From Paenibacillus periandrae (GTDB taxonomy: Bacteria > Bacillota > Bacilli > Paenibacillales > NBRC-103111), in contig NZ_JAJNMU010000030.1 in NCBI RefSeq assembly GCF_022458865.1, forward strand, positions 1-64,000: 64,000 bases of DNA, read 5' to 3'. Shown in pieces: positions 44,533 to 53,407 of the stretch; within the stretch, counting starts at the first letter, position 1, and each line of letters begins with the position of its first letter. The notes beneath the pieces are model-generated. The model was not told where the DNA came from. It saw only the letters and a program-made list of their open reading frames with translations, and made no database searches. The position numbers and the translations under genes were made by a program.

Positions 44533-44575
44533 GAAAGGGCAGGTCGAATACGAACATTCGTCTGTCCTTTCTACT
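44533..44575. terminator. Bidirectional terminator between converging genes
   Basis: GAAAGGGCAG...CGAAT pairs with ATTCG...CTGTCCTTTC, separating the ATPase operon from the minus-strand gene at 44617. Confidence 0.75.
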
Positions 44576-44616
44576 ATAGAAGGATATCTCGCACTTTAAA
44601 TTGGCCGCGGATTGGA

Positions 44617-44985
44617 TTATGTTGATATTTCTGTATTTTGCATGGGTTGTAATGTATTTTGAATAGGTTCTAAGGTTTTTTGCACAACTGGATTATTACA
44701 AATAGCACTTCCAGCTTGATGTCCTACTATCCGTCCGAATCGATCCCCGAGTACGCCCCCTACAACGGCCCCAATCGCTGTTCCTACTCCCGGCAGGACG
44801 GTTGTGCCTAGAACCGCACCGTATTCTACGCCTGCCATGATACCAATGGCTCCTGTGACATTTTCAGTTGTTTGTATGGCATATTCTTTTTTGTCCATTT
44901 CTCCTTTATACACAGCGTTTGTATCTTTTAATTGGGATAGCCCACCCGAAAGTAGTCCTGCCCATAAAGAACCGCCTTGAAGCAT
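44617..44985 (-). CDS. Glycine-zipper membrane protein
   Basis: A 122-residue protein. Residues about 45-85 form a Gly/Ala/Val-rich stretch with repeated G-x3-G spacing (GAIGIMAGVEYGAVLGT and GVGTAIGAVVGGVLGDRFG), a glycine zipper that typically packs transmembrane helices tightly. The N-terminal part is amphipathic, and the tail contains the repeated units L-E-P-I-Q-N-T / L-Q-P-M-Q-N-T. GAGGAGG precedes the ATG on the minus strand. It converges on the ATPase operon. A role as a membrane scaffold or pore-like partner is a guess. Confidence 0.55.
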   Translation of the reverse strand: MLQGGSLWAGLLSGGLSQLKDTNAVYKGEMDKKEYAIQTTENVTGAIGIMAGVEYGAVLGTTVLPGVGTAIGAVVGGVLGDRFGRIVGHQAGSAICNNPVVQKTLEPIQNTLQPMQNTEIST

Positions 44986-45164
44986 AGTGAAAACCTCCTC
45001 TTGATTATGGTTTAAGCTTTTTTAATGTACCCGTTTTTTTTCAATTAAATCGAAGTTAATCCTGTGTATTTATTGCCATCAGAAGTGATGGATTGGCAAT
45101 TCCTTCATCAGTATATTTAAGAGATTCCGCGAGAAAAATATCCATACGGTTTTAAAAAAAGGAG

Positions 45165-45257
45165 GTGATTCTTATCAAGAATCCATTGTACAATTGGCTT
45201 GGCAAAAAGCTGGGTGTCTTTGTAATTAAAAAGGAGACAGACTTAACAAAATATTAA
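45165..45257 (+). CDS. Possible 27-30-residue peptide
   Basis: A very strong AAAAGGAGGTGATT ribosome binding site is followed eight bases later by ATC (45174), which would open a frame of 27 residues (x-K-N-P-L-Y-N-W-L-G-K-K). A GTG inside the ribosome binding site gives 30 residues. There is no ATG. Either a rare start or a mutated one is implied. The rest of the 44986-45536 gap shows short open frames without ribosome binding sites, including one ending at 45540, which I do not call. Confidence 0.3.
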   Translation: MILIKNPLYNWLGKKLGVFVIKKETDLTKY

Positions 45258-45536
45258 TGACAAATAAAAATGGATTGATAATTTTCCATATTAATGTATT
45301 GATACTACTGCAAGCATCATTTGTCTAATAACTTTTCGATTAGGCTACCTTTAAATTAAGCTTTGCACCACAACCAGGCAAGTGGTTATAAGAAAAGCAT
45401 TGTTGCGAATCCAACATAATCTTGACTTCATGAATATGTTGGATTCGCTGGACGTTAAAGTTTCGACAGATGATCGTATTTACATAGATCTCCAAAGATC
45501 CCCGCAAGAGTTGACTGCAGTAATAGAGGTCAAGTT

Positions 45537-45743
45537 TTAGAGGAAAAAATTATAGACCCAATATCCTAAAAATGTAAAGATCCCAATTGAACAATTACAC
45601 CATCCCAAAATTCGCGCTATCTTTTCCTCTTTAAAGAGCTGTTGTTTTTTGTAGGATCCAGCTTCAAAAAGCAACAGTATCAAGCCAGTCAGAATGAACA
45701 AGAGCTCAATATAACCGATATAACCAATCACGAGATAATACAC
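45537..45743 (-). CDS. Small inner-membrane D-type subunit of a germinant receptor
   Basis: A protein of about 68 residues with two transmembrane segments, at residues 3-25 and about 45-65 (start GTG 45743, with AAAGGA 11 bases away; a TTG at 45752 is too close to it). A short basic loop (YKKQQLFKEEK) separates the segments. It follows the GerC-type gene by about 20 bases on the same strand. In several Bacillus species some germinant receptor operons carry a fourth small D subunit with two membrane helices that modulates germination. The position and shape fit; the sequence alone would not identify it. Confidence 0.6.
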   Translation of the reverse strand: MYYLVIGYIGYIELLFILTGLILLLFEAGSYKKQQLFKEEKIARILGWCNCSIGIFTFLGYWVYNFFL

Positions 45744-45761
45744 AAGATTCAATTCCTTTCT

Positions 45762-46982
45762 TTAGGTGGCTTTCATACCTATCCGCCGAATTCGAATGTC
45801 CATTTTAACGTCTACAGTCAGGTTTTTGAATTCCTCCTGCCACTTTTTCTCGGTTTTGATTTCACGATTCCAGTATTCAGGTTCCTTAGCCCTGACGTAT
45901 TCGCCGAAGCCGAAAATATCGGACCCAGCACTCTGCATTTTTTCAATCAATTCTTTGATTCCTTTTTCCGAGCCTTTGCTGATGTCATCTTGAATTTGTA
46001 AAATGGTCTTGTATTCATTAATTTTGAATAATTCATTGGATTTTTCTTCAATGTCTCCTTCTACCCGCATATTCAAGCTGATGTGGGGACGGCCATTTTT
46101 GATGCTGACCTTGGTTCTGGATTTTCGGCTAGTGGCTTTAAACATGATCGTATCAAAGGAATTGGGAAGATATTCATAGACATTGTATCCTCCTGTCTGG
46201 ACTCCTGTTACTGCCATGAATAGGCCTATCTCCAGTGGCTTTGTTGCACCGACCATTTTATCCCCTCGGAAATAAGCAAGTCCGGAAATCTCCAGATTCC
46301 CCTCCTTTTTAATTTCTATATAAGGAAGAAAGGGCTCCTTACCCCTGCTGGAATCGGCACTCCAGAATATGCCCAGAAAATCATTAGGCAGCTTCCCCAT
46401 CCGTATAGCATTATCCATCATAGCCAATAAATACAGAGAGGGGACGCGCTCCAATTGAGGAGCTGCCTTCATAAGATCAGCTGCTGCACCTTTGGAAACA
46501 ACCATCCAGGCTAATCTTCTGACTTCCGGACTACGCCTAAGGTAATCATTTAAATTTTGTACGCCGCTTCTGGCAATCTTTTCCGAAATTACAATGATTC
46601 GCAAATGACCAAAAAACATCCGTTCCCCAAGCTGTTGCTGGAGTACCATCAATGCGTCATCAATGGTATACCCCTTAGCGCTGAGCACCCATACAGGTTT
46701 GTTCTTCCCTGTGCCGCTGCTCTCACCTGGTCCCAGAGGTATCCGTCCTGGAACTGCTATTTGTGCAGTCACTTCTATCATGCTTCTGGGTGGTTTTGGG
46801 AAAGAAGATTTAAGATGTGTAACCTCGCTTTCATCTTGTTTGTCCACAGCTTCATCAACGGAAATTCCAAGGACTACCGCACGTTCCTCGATTTCCGTTC
46901 GATCCCAGCACCCAGTCAGTAGGGGGATGAATATTGAAAAGAGAATGAATAGTTTAATTTGGAACCAAGAGTTAAGAATCAA
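45762..46982 (-). CDS. Germinant receptor lipoprotein subunit (GerC family)
   Basis: A 406-residue Ger(x)C protein. A lipoprotein signal peptide ends in the lipobox L-L-T-G-C-W-D-R, typical of GerC/GerKC. The mature domain is full length for the family. The start is a TTG at 46982 behind AAAGGAGCG, one base after the stop of the upstream B subunit, so it is translationally coupled. It sits on the outer face of the spore inner membrane as part of a nutrient receptor. Confidence 0.9.
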   Translation of the reverse strand: MILNSWFQIKLFILFSIFIPLLTGCWDRTEIEERAVVLGISVDEAVDKQDESEVTHLKSSFPKPPRSMIEVTAQIAVPGRIPLGPGESSGTGKNKPVWVLSAKGYTIDDALMVLQQQLGERMFFGHLRIIVISEKIARSGVQNLNDYLRRSPEVRRLAWMVVSKGAAADLMKAAPQLERVPSLYLLAMMDNAIRMGKLPNDFLGIFWSADSSRGKEPFLPYIEIKKEGNLEISGLAYFRGDKMVGATKPLEIGLFMAVTGVQTGGYNVYEYLPNSFDTIMFKATSRKSRTKVSIKNGRPHISLNMRVEGDIEEKSNELFKINEYKTILQIQDDISKGSEKGIKELIEKMQSAGSDIFGFGEYVRAKEPEYWNREIKTEKKWQEEFKNLTVDVKMDIRIRRIGMKAT

Positions 46983-46983
46983 T

Positions 46984-48072
46984 TCAATCGCTCCTTTTAT
47001 TCCAGATGATGGATATTAACAGCAGCAGACCCGGATAAACAATTGTAATACATAATCCAATTTGGCCAACAATATTAGTGATTTCGTATAGTTGTATAAC
47101 ATTTTGTGGTAGCATCGCTATCGTAGTGATAAAGGGAAGAATAAAATAGCTAAATAGCTTATGTGTATGTAAACGAAATATTTGAGTTATTGATTGAATG
47201 GTCAGATAAAAACTGGAGAAAAGTGTTGTGAATACAGCTGTAACCCAAACTGCCAGAAAGGCAGCATCCAATCGTTCCAAAATGTTAGCTGGCAATGAAG
47301 TGGTTTTTGCCAATTCCAGTGTAGGCCATAGCAGCTTATTGATTTCTTCCGCACCAAATACTGCTACTGAAGCTACAACGATGGAGAGATAGAGGCCTGT
47401 TGCTATTCCCATTCCCCATAGGCTGGCCTTCATCGCTTTTTGTGGACGGCGCATAAACGGAATGATTAATGTCAAAATAAAGGACCCCTGAAATAGGGCA
47501 GAAAGCGTCAATATACCTTTCAGTATTCCACTCGGATGGTTCCCCAGAATAGGCTGTAAATTGATCAGATCCGCATTTTTTAGGGACAAAGCAACGATTA
47601 ACAAACCAGGGGCCAAAATAAATGGCAAATAAAACAGATGTATATAAGAAAAGGTACGTATATCATTGCGCGAAGCAATAGTCGCGAGCAGGAGCATGAC
47701 GATTACGGTCACTTCTATCGGTGTTTTTTTCAATACGGAAGTAATGACAACTTCTCCGAATTCACGAGAACCGAGCGCGGTCAATAAGGAGAAAAAAATG
47801 ACAATAAATATATTCCCAATAGCTGCTGGCCATTTCCCTATGATTTCCTCGCTGTATTGAATGAACGTCTTACTAGGGAAGCGCATACCAAGAACGGCTA
47901 TAAAGGTAAGTCCGATAAGGCCAAGCAATGCTCCAAGCAAGGTGACCAAGGGAGCACCTGTATCAGCAGCCTGCACACCATAGAGTGGGAGCCGCAATAC
48001 CCCGACACCAACAATTGTGCTAGTGAGTATTGCTGCCACCTGAATGTTCGTAACCTGCCGCGGATTATTCAA
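46984..48072 (-). CDS. Germinant receptor transporter-like subunit (GerB family)
   Basis: A 362-residue protein with about ten transmembrane segments, member of the spore germination GerAB/APC-like superfamily that is thought to bind the germinant. Visible features are ILTSTIVGVGVLRLP near the start and P-F-M-R-R in the middle. The start is a TTG at 48072, nine bases after AGGAGG and overlapping the A subunit's stop; the ATG at 48120 would lie before that ribosome binding site. Confidence 0.9.
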   Translation of the reverse strand: MNNPRQVTNIQVAAILTSTIVGVGVLRLPLYGVQAADTGAPLVTLLGALLGLIGLTFIAVLGMRFPSKTFIQYSEEIIGKWPAAIGNIFIVIFFSLLTALGSREFGEVVITSVLKKTPIEVTVIVMLLLATIASRNDIRTFSYIHLFYLPFILAPGLLIVALSLKNADLINLQPILGNHPSGILKGILTLSALFQGSFILTLIIPFMRRPQKAMKASLWGMGIATGLYLSIVVASVAVFGAEEINKLLWPTLELAKTTSLPANILERLDAAFLAVWVTAVFTTLFSSFYLTIQSITQIFRLHTHKLFSYFILPFITTIAMLPQNVIQLYEITNIVGQIGLCITIVYPGLLLLISIIWNKRSD

Positions 48073-49759
48073 CTTTCTTATCCTCCTCATGATTTCCCAT
48101 TTTCGACGCATCCAGGGCATTATCAGCTTGCTGTAAAACCATTTGTTTCATATTTGGTCCTAATCGGTCAGTATCCAAGGGGAAAAGAGCGGAAGGTCTT
48201 TTCTTCATCCACCAAAACGGAGCTCTGATTACTAAATCCTTCAATCCTTGAATATTCCAAGGAATTGCTGGTGACATGTAGGGAACTCCAAACGATCTTA
48301 AGGACAACAGGTGGTTACAAATCAGAATTAATCCAACAACTAAACCATAAAGCCCAAATATCCCTGCGAGAAAAATGAGTGGAAATCTAAGCATCCTTAA
48401 TGCAAACGCTGCATTATACGCAGGGGTTGCAAAGGAGCCTATCGTAGTAAGCGCAATCGCCACCACAGTGATTGGGCTTGCAAAGCCCGCTGCCACGGCT
48501 GCCTGACCGATAACGAGTACACCGACAATAGATAAAGCGCCGCCAACCTGCTGTGGCAAACGAATTGTCGCTTCCCGTAAAACCTCCATGGAAACCTCCA
48601 TAATTAATATTTCCACAACAGCTGGAAAGGGAACCCCGGCTCTGCCTCCAGCAACGGCAACGGCAAATTTGGTCGGAATTAATTCCGGATTAAAAGAAAT
48701 GATGGCCACATATAGAGCCGAAAAAATCAAAGAAAAAACAAGCGCCACTACACGAGCCATTCGGACAAAGCTTCCCTGAAGATACCGTGTTGTATAATCT
48801 TCAATGGATTGATAAAAAGAACTGAAAACGACAGGGGCTATTAACGCGAAAGGAGAACCGTCTACGAGTATAGCCACCCTTCCTTCCAGCATATTGGCTA
48901 CTGTTTTGTCTGGACGTTCTGTGTTCATAATTTGTGGAAAGGGTGAGAAATGATTATCTTCGATAAACTGCTCCAGATAACCCGCGTCCAGGATTCCATC
49001 AATATCTATGGCAGATAGACGTTTATTCACTTCCTTAACTAACTCGGGATTAACAATCCCTTCCAAATAGCATACAGCAACCATAGACTTGGTCTTAGTT
49101 CCGATTTTCGTAATATTGACTCGAAAATCGGCTGTCGGCAGTCGGTAGCGGAGGAGGCCCAGATTTGATATGAGGGGTTCGATGAAACCTTCTCGTGGGC
49201 CTTGTATCACTTGCTCAGTCTGAGGCTGCTCGACAGCCCGTTTATCTACAGTTCGCGATCCAATTAATAAGGCCACATCCATACCTTCAACTGCAACTAC
49301 AGTCTTTCCTTCTAATATCGCTTCAGCAATAGGGCCCAAATGTCTCTCAAACTTGCTTTGGCTATAGAAAAGTGTTTGATCCGATATGATATTTTTTAAC
49401 ACGGAAATTTCGATTATTTCGTTCTGCAGATGCTCCGGTACATACATAAGGGGTTTCATAATTTCTTGATTGATCATGACTTGATCCGTTAACGCGGAAA
49501 AATAAAATATAACGGCTGGAAACTCCGAGAATACCTTGAAGTGGCGAATGATAAGGTCATCATTTTGTCCCAATAGATTATGTATAAAGGAGACTACATC
49601 CTCAATGGAACCATTCAAGGTGATGTCTTTGTATTGATTCAATATTTGCTCGGGTTCAGACTTTACTTGGTCATGCATGGATTCCCTACGCGTAGAGGTG
49701 GATTGCGTTGGTTTTGGTATTTCCTTTGATTTCCTAAGTAACCATTTCAAAATAGACAT
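48065..49759 (-). CDS. Germinant receptor A subunit (GerA family)
   Basis: A 564-residue GerA/GerKA-type protein. A soluble N-terminal domain of about 300 residues is followed by a membrane domain with the family's hallmark PFPAVVEILIMEVSMEVLREA and RLPQQVGGALSIVGVLVIGQAAVAAG. It is the first gene of a four-gene operon (A, B, C and a small D) on the minus strand. The promoter should be read by sigma-G in the forespore; I could not pick out a convincing sigma-G promoter upstream. The germinant is unknown. Confidence 0.92.
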   Translation of the reverse strand: MSILKWLLRKSKEIPKPTQSTSTRRESMHDQVKSEPEQILNQYKDITLNGSIEDVVSFIHNLLGQNDDLIIRHFKVFSEFPAVIFYFSALTDQVMINQEIMKPLMYVPEHLQNEIIEISVLKNIISDQTLFYSQSKFERHLGPIAEAILEGKTVVAVEGMDVALLIGSRTVDKRAVEQPQTEQVIQGPREGFIEPLISNLGLLRYRLPTADFRVNITKIGTKTKSMVAVCYLEGIVNPELVKEVNKRLSAIDIDGILDAGYLEQFIEDNHFSPFPQIMNTERPDKTVANMLEGRVAILVDGSPFALIAPVVFSSFYQSIEDYTTRYLQGSFVRMARVVALVFSLIFSALYVAIISFNPELIPTKFAVAVAGGRAGVPFPAVVEILIMEVSMEVLREATIRLPQQVGGALSIVGVLVIGQAAVAAGFASPITVVAIALTTIGSFATPAYNAAFALRMLRFPLIFLAGIFGLYGLVVGLILICNHLLSLRSFGVPYMSPAIPWNIQGLKDLVIRAPFWWMKKRPSALFPLDTDRLGPNMKQMVLQQADNALDASKMGNHEEDKKVE

Positions 49760-50000
49760 TTTTTCACGCTCACTTTTGTCCCAGATATCAATGATTTCCG
49801 GGTTATTGAGAATAATTGATTTTCATCAACATTTATAATTATCTAAATCGTATATTTTTATCCAATTTTACAAATTTAAAGTTTACTTCATGCTATCACA
49901 GATTACGATTCGTTTTTTGGAATTCGCTATAAGTAGCCGTTATATTTTCAAAAGCCCAAACAAATCACACCTCAAACTCATATGCTTTATTAGGTGAATG

Positions 50001-50649
50001 ACTATTTATTCGCTTAAACAATGGTCAAAATAATTACAATCCTTATGCACAACCTGTTGTACCATTCTTCAGAAATGAATCTGTTTCACCTCAAAAATCT
50101 GCATGTATCAGTAAAGCAGAAGTAGAGTTAAACCAAGCTTTTCGACCGCTTTGGGAACAACACGTAGCTTGGACGAGGATGCTTATCATAAGTATTGCAG
50201 AGAGTTTGCCGGATGAGGCACCGGTTACTGAACGTCTCCTCCGCAATCCTCCTGATATGGCCAAAGTGTTTAAACATTACTACGGTGAAGAGGTAGCTAC
50301 ACGATTCAGCAGTTTATTTAGAGAGCATCTTGTATTGGCGGCACAACTTGTAAAAGCAGCAAAGAAGGGCAATAAGCAAGAAGCTGAGGAAACGGAGAAA
50401 AAATGGTATGCTAATGCGAATGAAATCGCTGCTTTCCTAAACAGCATCAATCCGAACTGGCCTAAATCAGCCTTGACGAGCATGCTCCATGAGCATTTAC
50501 GAATGACAAAAGATCAAGCAGTTTTCAGACTTTCTAAAAAATACAAATCTGATATCGAAGAGTATGATCGGATTGAGAAGCAGGCGTTGGAGATGGCAGA
50601 TACGTTTACAGAAGGGATCGTCAAACAATTTCCAAATGTCTTTAATTAA
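50001..50649 (+). CDS. Soluble helical protein of unknown function, start unclear
   Basis: The ATG at 50179 gives 156 residues, but the frame is open from 50001 (just after a TGA). The extra part (N-P-Y-A-Q-P-V-V-P-F-F-R, then FRPLWEQHVAWTR) looks like coding sequence continuous with the rest. No ATG, GTG or TTG with a ribosome binding site lies in that part. The body is helical and acidic, with WEQHVAWTR, LLRNPPDMAKVFKHYYG and REHLVLAAQLVKAAKKG, a pattern I have seen in conserved Bacillus/Paenibacillus proteins without a characterised role. Either a rare start is used or the 5' end is damaged. Confidence 0.55.
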
Positions 50650-50665
50650 ATAACCGGATTCCATA

Positions 50666-50697
50666 AACATGTCCAAATGATAGGACATGTTTTTTTG
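50666..50697 (+). terminator. Rho-independent terminator
   Basis: AACATGTCC and GGACATGTT with an eight-base loop, followed by TTTTTTG, after the gene ending at 50649. The remaining bases to 50947 contain no visible gene. Confidence 0.8.
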
Positions 50698-50947
50698 TTT
50701 CAAAATATGTAAAAAATGCCATTTGACTTAATTGTTTATTTCCCAAACTATTCGACTAAATGTGATCCGACTACAATTACTTTATTTAGAGGTGGAACGA
50801 TCGTGATGTTCTCTCTTCGGGATTGGTCTTAATGAATTAAACTTTTCTTGTAGATCTTGCACGATCTCTTTATAATTACGATGTGGTTTATTCTTTCCAA
50901 TATATCCCGTTCTATGAATTTGACTACAACAAGGAGGAATATCTTCA

Positions 50948-53245
50948 ATGATTAAAGGACGGCATATTCGAATGGAGTCCTTGCTTATTGTTCGTTTTGT
51001 ACTCCCGTTATTCATCATCCTCACTTTGTCACTGATTGTTGGGTTTTTAATATACCAACAAACTTCATCTGTGCTGGAGGATGAGGTTAAAGCGTCCAAC
51101 CGCCTATTACTGGAACAGGGCATGAATGTGCTCGATAAAAGATGGGAAGACATAGACACACAAATCAGGCGAATTACCAACGATTTGAAGGTGGCCAGGC
51201 TGCAGCAAATCGATGATCCTTTTGGCGTCAATCTGTATCGAACCATCGAAGCAAGAGGACGGCTTCTTGAATATTACATTTCCAATGAATTGATTATGAA
51301 TTATTTTATTGTATTTAAAAACAGCCAGCTCGTACTGAACAACGATTATACATCCAGATTAGACGATTTTTCTTCTGTACTCCAATATCCGAATCAATCG
51401 GAGAATTTTTTGCAATCGTTAGTTGAAACTTATCATAATCGGGATGTTATCCCCGCAGGAAACGTCTCGCTTCAAGGTACCCAGTATGAGTTGCTGACCT
51501 ACCTTCGTTCCTTTGGTTTCTCCAACTACTCCAATGGGACTATCATCATGCTTATTAAAAACAATGAAATGACCAAGCTGTTTAAAAGATTCGACACAGA
51601 CGGCAGCTGGATTTATATAGCAGATGAGAAGGGCAAAATTATTACGAGTGTCGAAGGACCAAATGCCAAGATGCCTCAGGAGCGGCTTGTTTTGCCTTAT
51701 AGCAGCGGGGTAATGAGCAGCAGTATCAATGGGGATGATATGATGGTCACCTATGTGACCTCCGCCTACAACGGCTGGACCTATGTAGCAGCCCAGCCCT
51801 CCAAGGTTGTGCTGAAAAAAATTACCTATATTAAAAATACGACGATTACCATCTTCCTTTTATTTTTATTCAGTGGCAGCCTTATTGGCATCTATATGAC
51901 TTATAGGAACAGCTTGCCGATTCGCAAGATCATACATACTCTAGCTAACTACAGGATGATGCCTGACGATCCAAAAAGCGGTGCTTTCGGGATGATCAGC
52001 CAAAGCATATCTATGCTAATGACAAGTAATCAGGAGCTGCAATCGAAAATGGAGCGTCAGCTGCCATTTCTGCGAGCGGCGTTCTTCGAGAAAGTGCTTA
52101 GAGGGCAATTTCAATCGGATGCAGATATGGAAGCCGTTCGTACGCATGTTCGAGTAGATTGGATGGGGGAAGCTTATTTGGTCGCAGTTCTGACCTTCCC
52201 TGATAGGACGACGACAGCTGTTAATGCCGATGAAATCGAATATCTGAATCAGAAAAAACTGATTGCCAGTGAGATCCTAATAGAGATGATCCCAGATGTT
52301 ATTTTGCATGATGTGGATGTAGACAAAATTGCTTTGATCATGCAGTTTACTGAGGACGAGCCTGCGAGCATATACGGGAAAGCAGCAGGGTACCTGGAGT
52401 CGGTCCAGCTTCAAATCCAGCAGCAATGTGGTATTGCGTCCATTATCTCGATAGGTAATTATTATCCACAAAGAATGGATATCACTAGATCTTTTTTTGA
52501 GGCCCAGCAAGCCCTTATCCGCAGCAAGGATAACCGCATCATCTGGTTCAAAGAAATTTTGCCGAATCCAAGCAGCTATTATTATCCCGAAAATATGGAA
52601 ACCCGGCTGATAAACCTGGTGCGTACGGGGAATGAGGAAACGTTAGTAAAGCTGCTTAGCGAGCTGCACTGGCATAATTTTGTGGATAGGAGTCTGCCTG
52701 TACTTGTGCTTAAAGTCTTTTTATTCGATTTTGCCGCAAGTGTATATAAGATTTCAGGTGAAATCGGCGAAGTGACAGGTGTGGAGACAGCCGTAGCAGC
52801 GGCAAGTATCTTGGATAAAGTGGAAAGTATTGAGGCTCACTATATCCAACTCAAAAATAAACTGGAAGAAATGAGCAGATCAGTTCGGCATAAGCAGAAT
52901 GATCGGCAGCAGCAATGGTTTCAAGAAGTTATAGCGTTTGTTGATAATCAGTATTCCGATCTGCAAATGTCTCTTGCCCTGTTGGCAGAACGCTTTAATG
53001 TGACAGAAACTTATTTGTCCAGATTGTTCAAAGAAAAAACCGGGATTAATTTCTTCGACTACATCGAAAGTCTGCGGATCGAACAATCCAAAAAGCTGCT
53101 GATTACGACAGAACTTACGGTAGGGGAAATCGCACTCCGTGTCGGCTACAGCTCCTCCAATACGTTCGGACGTGCCTTCAAACGGACTGTCGGGATAAGC
53201 GCACTGGCTTTTAGAAACGGAAATAGTGGGGAAATGCAAGAATAG
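50948..53245 (+). CDS. Membrane-bound AraC-family sensor-regulator
   Basis: A 765-residue protein. It has a transmembrane segment near residues 12-35, an extracytoplasmic sensor of about 250 residues (Cache-like), and a second transmembrane segment near residues 295-315. A cytoplasmic linker follows, then a C-terminal AraC DNA-binding domain with two helix-turn-helices (LALLAERFNVTETYLSRLFKEKTG and LTVGEIALRVGYSSSNTFGRAFKR). This is the one-protein sensor design common in Paenibacillus beside sugar operons. AAGGAGGAATATC precedes the ATG. The neighbouring sulfatase/ABC operon is the probable target. A sugar or oligosaccharide outside the cell is the probable signal. Confidence 0.9.
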   Translation: MIKGRHIRMESLLIVRFVLPLFIILTLSLIVGFLIYQQTSSVLEDEVKASNRLLLEQGMNVLDKRWEDIDTQIRRITNDLKVARLQQIDDPFGVNLYRTIEARGRLLEYYISNELIMNYFIVFKNSQLVLNNDYTSRLDDFSSVLQYPNQSENFLQSLVETYHNRDVIPAGNVSLQGTQYELLTYLRSFGFSNYSNGTIIMLIKNNEMTKLFKRFDTDGSWIYIADEKGKIITSVEGPNAKMPQERLVLPYSSGVMSSSINGDDMMVTYVTSAYNGWTYVAAQPSKVVLKKITYIKNTTITIFLLFLFSGSLIGIYMTYRNSLPIRKIIHTLANYRMMPDDPKSGAFGMISQSISMLMTSNQELQSKMERQLPFLRAAFFEKVLRGQFQSDADMEAVRTHVRVDWMGEAYLVAVLTFPDRTTTAVNADEIEYLNQKKLIASEILIEMIPDVILHDVDVDKIALIMQFTEDEPASIYGKAAGYLESVQLQIQQQCGIASIISIGNYYPQRMDITRSFFEAQQALIRSKDNRIIWFKEILPNPSSYYYPENMETRLINLVRTGNEETLVKLLSELHWHNFVDRSLPVLVLKVFLFDFAASVYKISGEIGEVTGVETAVAAASILDKVESIEAHYIQLKNKLEEMSRSVRHKQNDRQQQWFQEVIAFVDNQYSDLQMSLALLAERFNVTETYLSRLFKEKTGINFFDYIESLRIEQSKKLLITTELTVGEIALRVGYSSSNTFGRAFKRTVGISALAFRNGNSGEMQE

Positions 53246-53309
53246 TAGGGTCTGCAGAAATTGCACATAAGCAAAAAGCAAGTATTGCAGGGTGTGCAAA
53301 TCCTTCATG

Positions 53310-53377
53310 TTTACACGAGTTTCCAGACTCCGTATATTATAGACATCCCGGGATGGATCAAATTGTTATCGCTTTCA
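53310..53377 (+). promoter_or_regulatory. Promoter of the sulfatase/importer operon with a CcpA (cre) site
   Basis: TTTACA (53310) and TATATT (53333) are 17 bases apart. Downstream, TGTTATCGCTTTCA (53364-53377) reads on the other strand as TGAAAGCGATAACA, a perfect match to the catabolite-responsive element TGNAARCGNWWWCA. Placed about 25 bases after the start, it would act as a roadblock when preferred sugars are present. Confidence 0.75.
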
Positions 53378-53407
53378 TTTTGAAATAAACTAAACGGAGG
53401 GCTTAAG

